Below are positions 1-4,730 of a DNA stretch of 20,099 bases, one piece after another. The DNA is taken from assembly GCA_964630265.1 (NCBI GenBank), contig CAZVRW010000062.1, positions 1 through 20,099 on the forward strand. The letters are read 5' to 3'. The translations under genes were made by a program, and so were the position numbers. The notes beneath the pieces were generated by a model, which was not told where the DNA came from, ran no database searches, and saw only the letters and a program-made list of their open reading frames with translations. How positions within the stretch are numbered: the stretch's first letter is position 1; every line of letters begins with the position of its first letter. Origin of the DNA: CAZBWP01 sp964630265 (GTDB taxonomy: Bacteria; Pseudomonadota; Alphaproteobacteria; Rhodospirillales; Defluviicoccaceae).

Positions 1-287
1 GCCGGGCCGCCGGCGGCGCGCTGGTGACCAAGGGCGGGGCGGAGGCGGTGCACATGGCGATCCTGGCCGACGCCGGTCTCGGCATCGCGCTGAAGATCGA
101 CGACGGCGCGCGGCGGGCGGCCGAGTGCGCGATGGCGGCGCTGCTCAGGCGCTTCGTCACGCCGGCGGCCGGCCTCGCCGCGGTGCTTGCCGCCTGCGCC
201 GAGGCGCCGGTGCGCAACACCACCGGCGCCCGCGTCGGCACAATCCGGCCATCTCCGTGGCTCGTGCAGGCCCTCATGCAGGGTTGA
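1..287 (+). CDS. L-asparaginase II-type protein, C-terminal part (5' end outside window)
   Basis: Partial gene, open from the window edge (reading frame begins at base 3) to TGA at 285-287. The visible roughly 94 residues contain the KGGAEAV segment followed by GLGIALKIDDGA and a run of Arg/Ala. This matches the C-terminal half of the asparaginase II family (Pfam Asparaginase_II type, about 330 residues), which hydrolyses L-asparagine to aspartate and ammonia. The family usually has Gly where this protein has the second Ala of GAEAV. The last residues, around RNTTGARVGTIRP, also fit the family tail. The N-terminal part cannot be assessed. The next gene on the same strand starts about 150 bases later and is probably transcribed separately. 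Confidence 0.8.
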   Translation, partial: RAAGGALVTKGGAEAVHMAILADAGLGIALKIDDGARRAAECAMAALLRRFVTPAAGLAAVLAACAEAPVRNTTGARVGTIRPSPWLVQALMQG

Positions 288-326
288 TTTGCGCTGAGGT
301 CGGTGGATCTTCCCGGCTATTCGCGC

Positions 327-335
327 TATGATAAT
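327..335 (+). promoter_or_regulatory. -10-like element upstream of the dodecin gene
   Basis: TATGATAAT (327-335) is a good match to a sigma-70 -10 box and stands out in GC-rich sequence. No convincing -35 hexamer lies 16-18 bases upstream, so this is only a candidate. It would give a leader of about 95 bases that includes the inverted repeat at 384-416. Confidence 0.3.
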
Positions 336-383
336 GAGGTGAATGTTTTGTGTCCGCCTCGCGGATACGAATAACGAGCCGTT

Positions 384-416
384 GCCCATCGGCACGGCAT
401 GCATGCGCCGATGGGC
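384..416 (+). promoter_or_regulatory. Perfect 10-bp inverted repeat in the dodecin leader
   Basis: GCCCATCGGC (384-393) and GCCGATGGGC (407-416) are perfect reverse complements around a 13-base loop that contains GCATGCATGC. The hairpin ends 11 bases before the GGAGG ribosome binding site (428-432) of the dodecin gene. No T-run follows, so an ordinary terminator is unlikely. It could be an operator or an RNA hairpin affecting translation. Confidence 0.55.
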
Positions 417-438
417 CGGCTGGAAACGGAGGTCCATG

Positions 439-654
439 ATGAGCAACTATCGCGTCATCCGCATCATCGGCAGCAGCCCCAACTCATGGGAAGACGCCGC
501 GCGCTCCGCCGTCGAACAGGCGGCCGAACACCTCGAAGACCTGCGCGTTGCCGAGGTTGAGGTTCTCGACATGCGCATGGAGAACAACAAGGTCGTCGAG
601 TATCGGGCGCGGGTGCACGCGTCCTTCCGCTACAATCCTGAAAAACATGCCTGA
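439..654 (+). CDS. Dodecin family protein
   Basis: A 71-residue protein of normal dodecin length (about 65-71). Dodecins form hollow 12-subunit shells that store or sequester flavin or related ligands in the cytoplasm. The N-terminal strand YRVIRIIGSSP, then NSWEDAARSAVEQA on the helix and LRVAEVEVLDM / VEYRARVHASF strands give the beta-alpha-beta-beta pattern of the family. The start is ATG 439, six bases after GGAGG (428-432); ATG 436 immediately before it is also possible. The position that is the flavin-stacking Trp in halobacterial dodecin (VVWAEV) is Val here (LRVAEV), and the conserved Gln of the last strand (YQTEV) is Arg (YRARV). Classical flavin binding is therefore doubtful. The gene is followed by its own terminator and appears monocistronic. 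Confidence 0.85.
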   Translation: MSNYRVIRIIGSSPNSWEDAARSAVEQAAEHLEDLRVAEVEVLDMRMENNKVVEYRARVHASFRYNPEKHA

Positions 655-678
655 TGCCGGGCAGCAGGGCAGCTAGGC

Positions 679-711
679 CGCGGCGGCTCGCGTGAGCCGC
701 CGCGTTTCTGT
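679..711 (+). terminator. Intrinsic terminator after the dodecin gene
   Basis: An 11-bp perfect GC stem (679-689 with 694-704) closes on a GCGT tetraloop and is followed by TTTCTGT. It starts 24 bases after the dodecin stop codon. The T-run is interrupted by C but the stem is strong. Confidence 0.75.
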
Positions 712-912
712 GAGGCCCTGTCGAATCACTGTCGCGGCCGTGGGCGTGGAGCGTGTCGGCGACAGGGCCGCCGCATGTCGCGGTGTGCGCCGCAGCCCCG
801 CGGAACCGGGACCCCTGCGGCGACCGTGCCCCGCGCCGGCAAGACTCTTGCGCCGGGCGCCCCGTTCGTGACAGGAGGATGCCGTCTCCCATGCCGATGT
901 CGGGGCCGCGCC

Positions 913-1578
913 ATGGACATGACCCGCCGCATCGATGATCGGCGCCGGCGGGAACACCGCGCCGATACGCTGGTGCATACCGTGGGTGTCGGCGCCGCGC
1001 TGATCGGCTTCGCCGTGCTGATCGGGCTGGCGCTCAGCCACGACGAAGCCGTGCGGTTCGCCAGCCTCGCCGTCTACGGTGCCGCCCTTGTGGCGATGCT
1101 CCTCTGCTCGGCGCTGTATAACGCCGCCCGCGGCACCGCGCGCGGCGAACGGCTGCGCCGGATGGATCATGCCGCCATCTTCATCATGATCGCCGCCACC
1201 TACACGCCATTCCTCGTGGTCAAGATCGGCGGCGCGCTGGGCTACGGTCTCCTGCTTTTCATCTGGTCCGGGGCAGCGGCCGGCGTGGCGCTGAAGCTCC
1301 TGGCGCCAAGGCGTCTGGAGCGGCTGTCCCTGGTCCTCTATCTAGCGCTCGGCTGGACGGTGCTGGTGGCGATGGAGCCGCTCGCCGCCTCGGTGTCGGA
1401 GGCGGGCGTCAGGTTGTTGCTGGCCGGCGGCATTCTCTACACGATCGGCGTGGTCTTCTACGTATGGGAGGCGTTGCCGTACCAGCGGGCGATCTGGCAC
1501 GGCTTCGTGCTTGCCGCCGCCACCTGCCATTACGCCGCGGTGCTGGGCGACGTCGCCCTGGTCCGCATGGTCACTTGA
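913..1578 (+). CDS. Hemolysin III (YqfA/PAQR-type) membrane protein
   Basis: A 221-residue protein with about seven hydrophobic segments, the size and layout of the hemolysin III family, which belongs to the PAQR-type membrane hydrolase superfamily. Family landmarks are LVHTVGVGAAL near the N terminus, SALYN, RRMDHAAIFIMIAATYTPF, and the C-terminal IWHGFVLAAATCHYAAV. The C-terminal HxxxH-type histidines are present. The SALYH motif of many members reads SALYN here. The chosen start ATG 913 gives MDMTRRI but has only a weak GGGG upstream (902-905). A much better ribosome binding site, AGGAGG (873-878), lies 34 bases upstream and faces a different frame. The actual molecular function of bacterial family members is not settled. 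The gene is convergent with the DUF938 methyltransferase, whose stop is 13 bases away. Confidence 0.85.
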   Translation: MDMTRRIDDRRRREHRADTLVHTVGVGAALIGFAVLIGLALSHDEAVRFASLAVYGAALVAMLLCSALYNAARGTARGERLRRMDHAAIFIMIAATYTPFLVVKIGGALGYGLLLFIWSGAAAGVALKLLAPRRLERLSLVLYLALGWTVLVAMEPLAASVSEAGVRLLLAGGILYTIGVVFYVWEALPYQRAIWHGFVLAAATCHYAAVLGDVALVRMVT

Positions 1579-1591
1579 CCGGGCCCGGCTG

Positions 1592-2236
1592 TCAGCCGCC
1601 ATCCGTCCGCCGGCGGAAAACCACGGAGAGGTTGTTGGCCGGCATGGCGATCTGCTGTTCAAGGTCGAGGCCGTGGCGCGCCGCCACGTCGGCCACGTCC
1701 CCCAGATCACGGACGCCGAATGCCGGGTCGGCGGCCCGCAGGCTCGCGTCGAACGCGGCGTTCGAGGGCGCCGTGTGGCGGCCGTCCAGCAGGAACGGGC
1801 CATAGAGGTAGAGAATTCCGGCCGGCGCCAGCGCCCGACCCGCCCCCGCCATCAGACCATGGCAGACCGTCCAGGGCGCGATGTGCAGGACGTTGATGCA
1901 GACGACCGCATCGACGGGCGGGCCGGCCAGGGCGGGCCACTCCGGGTCGCACAGGTCGAGGCGGATCGGCGGCCGCAGCCCCGGTGCCCGCGCCCCGGCA
2001 GACCAGGCGGCGATGCTGGCCAGGTTCTCGGGGTCCGCATCCGACGGCTGCCAGGCAAGCTCGGTCAGGGCCTCGGCGAAGCAGACGGCGTGCTCGCCGC
2101 TGCCCGCTCCCACCTCCAGCACGGCGCCCGTCGCCGGCAGCACCCGCCGCAGCACCTCGAGGATCGGCGCACGGTTGCGCAGCGTCGCCGGCGCGTGGCG
2201 CTTGGCGTCGGCCGGCGGATCAGGAAACTCGAGCAT
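1592..2236 (-). CDS. DUF938 family SAM-dependent methyltransferase-like protein
   Basis: A 214-residue protein of normal length for DUF938 (about 200-215). The SAM-binding motif I is LEVGAGSGEHAVCFA; LEWQPSD-type sequence follows as LAWQPSDADPEN, then DAVVCINVLHIAPW and GILYLYGPFLLDG, all characteristic of this family. The C-terminal NNLSVVFRRR also fits. The substrate is unknown. The start ATG at 2236 is preceded on the minus strand by GGGAG about nine bases upstream; an upstream in-frame ATG at 2314 has no such support. The gene is divergent from the small protein gene at 2419, and the 182 bases between them must hold both promoters. Confidence 0.88.
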   Translation of the reverse strand: MLEFPDPPADAKRHAPATLRNRAPILEVLRRVLPATGAVLEVGAGSGEHAVCFAEALTELAWQPSDADPENLASIAAWSAGARAPGLRPPIRLDLCDPEWPALAGPPVDAVVCINVLHIAPWTVCHGLMAGAGRALAPAGILYLYGPFLLDGRHTAPSNAAFDASLRAADPAFGVRDLGDVADVAARHGLDLEQQIAMPANNLSVVFRRRTDGG

Positions 2237-2348
2237 GGTGGTGGACTCCCGAAACAGCGATCCGTGGCATAACCCGAGTCGTCCGCCCGGTGCAAACGCG
2301 TCGGGCGCGGGCACCGCCTAACCATCGGCAAGCGTGCCGGTCCTCGGC

Positions 2349-2354
2349 TATGAT
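2349..2354 (+). promoter_or_regulatory. -10-like TATGAT upstream of the 96-residue gene
   Basis: TATGAT lies in the divergent intergenic region 2237-2418, 65 bases before ATG 2419. The -35 position (about 2326-2331, CGGCAA) is a poor match, so this is a weak candidate. Nothing else in the region is convincing. Confidence 0.25.
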
Positions 2355-2418
2355 GGTGGCGGCGGCCGTTGCGGGTCCGCCGGCCGAGGGCCGAAACATC
2401 TGGAGGAAAGGTCGAGCC

Positions 2419-2709
2419 ATGCACGTCAGCATCCGCCGCTATGAAGGCGTCACATCCGTCACCCAGGTCTGCCGCAAGATCGGCGAGGGCTTCGTCCCGA
2501 TCCTGAAGCGCACGCCGGGGTTCATCTCCTACTACGCCATCGACTGCGGCGACGGCGTTCTCGCCACCGTCAGCGTTTTCTCCACCGAGGCCATGGCGAT
2601 CGAGTCGAACGAGAAGGCGGCGACGTGGCTGCGCGAGAATGTCGCCGACCTGCAGCCCAACCCGCCGCAGATCTCGGCGGGCCTGGTCAGGATCGCCGCC
2701 ACCGCCTGA
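2419..2709 (+). CDS. Small protein resembling the dimeric alpha/beta-barrel (antibiotic biosynthesis monooxygenase-like) fold
   Basis: A 96-residue protein. It opens with MHVSIRRYEGV, continues with a helix of about 20 residues and then GFISYYAIDCGDGVLATVSVF, a helix with EKAATWLRENV, and a final strand AGLVRIA. This strand-helix-strand-strand-helix-strand order is that of the ferredoxin-like dimeric alpha/beta-barrel proteins, such as ABM-type monooxygenases and small stress proteins. No catalytic residue can be assigned, so the name describes the likely fold only. The start ATG 2419 follows GGAGG (2402-2406) at 12 bases. The gene stands alone, divergent from the DUF938 gene and followed by the structured non-coding region. 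Confidence 0.75.
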   Translation: MHVSIRRYEGVTSVTQVCRKIGEGFVPILKRTPGFISYYAIDCGDGVLATVSVFSTEAMAIESNEKAATWLRENVADLQPNPPQISAGLVRIAATA

Positions 2710-2820
2710 TCTCCCGGCCGGCGTCATCGCGAGGCGCGGCGCGATCACGCCATGACGATCCCGCGGTCTTCCCGGACTCCCGGGGAGATCAAAGAAAATC
2801 CCGCGGGCCGCAAAAAAAGG
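2710..2820. other. Non-coding region with several hairpins
   Basis: No gene is supported here. ATCGCG (2726-2731) pairs with CGCGAT (2740-2745) just after the stop of the 96-residue gene. CCCGCGG (2760-2766) pairs with CCGCGGG (2801-2807) and encloses a second hairpin, TCTTCCCGG (2767-2775) with CCGGGGAGA (2780-2788, one G-T pair). A seven-A tract (2812-2818) then abuts the promoter-like element. No T-run follows the hairpins, so they are not clear terminators. Confidence 0.4.
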
Positions 2821-2821
2821 C

Positions 2822-2850
2822 TTGCGCGCATACCCCGTATGGGGTAGGTT
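2822..2850 (+). promoter_or_regulatory. Promoter-like element with a CsoR-type palindromic operator
   Basis: TTGCGC (2822-2827) and TAGGTT (2845-2850) are 17 bases apart, preceded by an A-tract (2812-2818) that could act as an UP element. The spacer contains TACCCC-GTAT-GGGGTA (2831-2846), an inverted repeat of the kind bound by CsoR/RcnR/FrmR-type metal or formaldehyde sensors, known from copper promoters of other bacteria. A repressor bound here would cover the -10 box. No such regulator gene is in the window, so the regulator is inferred. The -10 match is only moderate. Confidence 0.5.
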
Positions 2851-2852
2851 CA

Positions 2853-2960
2853 GATCGTCCCGCGAGCGTCCCTGCGAACCGGACGATCCCATTCCCGGTT
2901 CGCTTTGACCTCCTCCCTATGACTTGAGCCGCCCACTCCCCCCGGGCGGCTCTTTTTTTT
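2853..2960 (+). ncRNA. Candidate small RNA with anti-Shine-Dalgarno motif
   Basis: A transcript from the upstream element would run about 105 bases to the strong terminator at 2926-2960 and has no plausible reading frame. It holds two overlapping perfect stems: GATCGTCC (2853-2860) with GGACGATC (2881-2888), and GCGAACCGG (2874-2882) with CCGGTTCGC (2895-2903). These share bases 2881-2882, so they compete. Between the second stem and the terminator lies CCTCCTCCC (2909-2917), unpaired and complementary to Shine-Dalgarno sequences. Similar CU-rich motifs are known in alphaproteobacterial sRNAs such as the ar14 and CcsR (cuckoo) groups. I do not recognise it as a specific Rfam family. The alternative is a leader and attenuator for the phosphodiesterase gene at 3147. 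Confidence 0.5.
2926..2960 (+). terminator. Strong intrinsic terminator
   Basis: GAGCCGCCC (2926-2934) pairs perfectly with GGGCGGCTC (2944-2952) over a nine-base C-rich loop, followed directly by eight T (2953-2960). This is the best terminator in the window. The nearest upstream protein gene ends more than 200 bases earlier, which suggests that it ends a separate non-coding transcript. Confidence 0.92.
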
Positions 2961-3146
2961 GCGAAATCTCAACGGTGTATGGGATGGCGGCGATGCCCGC
3001 CGGCGAACCGGTCACCGATCGGTCGCAAATCCTTCCCGAAATCGTCCCGCGACCGTCAACGCCCTGTCACGCGCCTCGTCTAGCCATCCCGGTGCAGCGC
3101 GATTTGGCGCGCCGCGGGACTCTTGAGCGACAGGGAGGTTCTGACC

Positions 3147-4532
3147 ATGCGACCCTTTTCCCATTTGACGTTTGCGGTATCCGTGCCGGCGATGCTCATC
3201 GCCGCGGGCATGGCGGCGGCGCCGGCGCCAGCCACTGCCGGCGAAATTCTGGTGATCGCCCATCGCGGCGCATCGGCGTTTCGCCCCGAACACACGCTGG
3301 AAGCCTATCAACTGGCCATCGAGCAGGGCGCCGATTTCGTCGAGCCGGATCTAGTGGTCACCAAGGACGGCGTCCTGATCGCGCGCCACGAGAACGAGCT
3401 CGGCGGCACCACCGACGTCGCCGACCGGCCGGAATTCGCCGACCGCTTCACCACCAAGATCATCGACGGTGACACGTTCACCGGCTGGTTCGCCGAGGAC
3501 TTCACCCTGGCCGAGATCAAGACCCTCAAGGCACGGGAGCGCATCCCCGGCGTGCGGCCCGACAACACCGCGTTCAACGACCAGTTCGAGATTCCCACCT
3601 TCCAGGAGGTCATCCAGCTCGTGCAGCAGGTCGAGGCCGACACCGGCCGCAAGATCGGCATCTACCCGGAGACCAAGCACCCCACCTTCTTCGCCGAAGA
3701 AGGCACCTTCCTCGACGGCACGACGCCGATCAACACCTCCCTCGGCGCGTTGCTGGTCGACGACCTCGTGGCCAACGGCTTCACCGACCCCGACCGCACC
3801 TTCATCCAGTCGTTCGAGGTCGCCAACCTGATCGAGCTGCAAACCACCGTCATGCCGACCGCCGGCATCGACATCCCGTTGGTTCAGCTCTTCGGCGACG
3901 TGACCGACGCCTTCATCAACGCCAACGGCGGCGGCTTCTCGGTGCCCTATGACTTCGCCTACAACCTGGCCAACGCCGCCAGTGTCGACGATCTGGTCGC
4001 GGTCTACGGCAGCGACCTTGTCAACCTGCTCGGGCTGACGCCGGGCGGCACCATCACCTATGCCGACCTGAACGACGCCGACGTGTTCGCGCTGCTGGCG
4101 TCGCTCTACGCCGAGGGCGCCGGCCCGTGGAAGAACTCGTTCCTGCTGCGCGAGGGGATCAGCCCGCCGGTGGACGGCGATGGCGACGGCCTCGCCCAGA
4201 TCACCAGCCAGCTCACCGGCGAGATCGGCGACCTGCTGCTGTTCGCCCAGGAGGCCGGCCTGTTGGTGCACCCCTATACGCTGCGCCCGGAGGAGGTGTT
4301 CCTCACCCTCGCTCCCGATGGCACCGTGCTGACCCAGGATCGTGAGATCATGCTGCTGGCCGGCCTGCCGGTGGGCGGCATGCAGCTGGCGCAGGCGGTC
4401 GACGGCTTCTTCATCGACGATCCGCTCACCGGCCGGCAGGTGTTGTCGGCGATCCCAGAGCCCGCGACCACACTGCTGCTCGGCGCCGGCCTGCTCGGCG
4501 TCTTCGCCTTTGGTCGACGCGCCACTCGCTAA
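3147..4532 (+). CDS. Exported glycerophosphodiester phosphodiesterase with PEP-CTERM sorting signal
   Basis: A 461-residue protein that should hydrolyse glycerophosphodiesters to glycerol-3-phosphate and an alcohol. A signal peptide (residues 1-31, ending in ATAG) is followed by the GDPD motifs: HRG (39-41), EHT, E66 and D68 in VEPD, and H81 in ARHE, the usual metal-binding and catalytic set. Later IYPETKHP and FIQSFE also fit the family. A DGDGDG loop (343-348) resembles a calcium-binding insertion. The C terminus has Pro-Glu-Pro (437-439), a short hydrophobic helix and a basic tail RRATR. This is a classical PEP-CTERM signal, recognised and processed by an exosortase in bacteria that make exopolysaccharide. 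The start ATG 3147 lies eight bases after GGGAGG (3133-3138). The gene stands alone, with a hairpin 11 bases after the stop. The exosortase itself is not in the window. Confidence 0.92.
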   Translation: MRPFSHLTFAVSVPAMLIAAGMAAAPAPATAGEILVIAHRGASAFRPEHTLEAYQLAIEQGADFVEPDLVVTKDGVLIARHENELGGTTDVADRPEFADRFTTKIIDGDTFTGWFAEDFTLAEIKTLKARERIPGVRPDNTAFNDQFEIPTFQEVIQLVQQVEADTGRKIGIYPETKHPTFFAEEGTFLDGTTPINTSLGALLVDDLVANGFTDPDRTFIQSFEVANLIELQTTVMPTAGIDIPLVQLFGDVTDAFINANGGGFSVPYDFAYNLANAASVDDLVAVYGSDLVNLLGLTPGGTITYADLNDADVFALLASLYAEGAGPWKNSFLLREGISPPVDGDGDGLAQITSQLTGEIGDLLLFAQEAGLLVHPYTLRPEEVFLTLAPDGTVLTQDREIMLLAGLPVGGMQLAQAVDGFFIDDPLTGRQVLSAIPEPATTLLLGAGLLGVFAFGRRATR

Positions 4533-4542
4533 CCGGCCACGA

Positions 4543-4572
4543 GGGATGGGCGGCCTCCGGGCCACCCATCCC
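4543..4572 (+). terminator. Hairpin after the phosphodiesterase gene, probable terminator
   Basis: GGGATGGG (4543-4550) pairs with CCCATCCC (4565-4572), with a further inner GGCC/GGCC pairing across a C-A mismatch. It starts 10 bases after the stop codon. There is no T-run, so termination efficiency is uncertain. Confidence 0.5.
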
Positions 4573-4730
4573 GCCCGCCGCCAGCGGGCGACCGATGGCC
4601 GCAAACCGCGATCGCGAGGCGATCACACATCCGCGTTCCCTTTGCGCCAGGGGACCGCTATGGTTCGCGTCGTTTCGCGATGACCGCGCCGTAATCCAGC
4701 GTGCGCCGGACCGCTGAGGAGTGCGGCTGC

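Noticed and set aside
1579..1588. CCGGGCCCGG palindrome between the hemolysin III and DUF938 genes
   Set aside because: Short, loopless GC palindrome expected at this base composition; no T-run.
2919..2927. ATG-ACT-TGA mini-frame in the sRNA candidate
   Set aside because: Two codons only, preceded by an anti-Shine-Dalgarno and not a Shine-Dalgarno sequence.
3351..4604. Open frame opposite the phosphodiesterase gene
   Set aside because: Shadow of a well-supported gene, with low-complexity composition.
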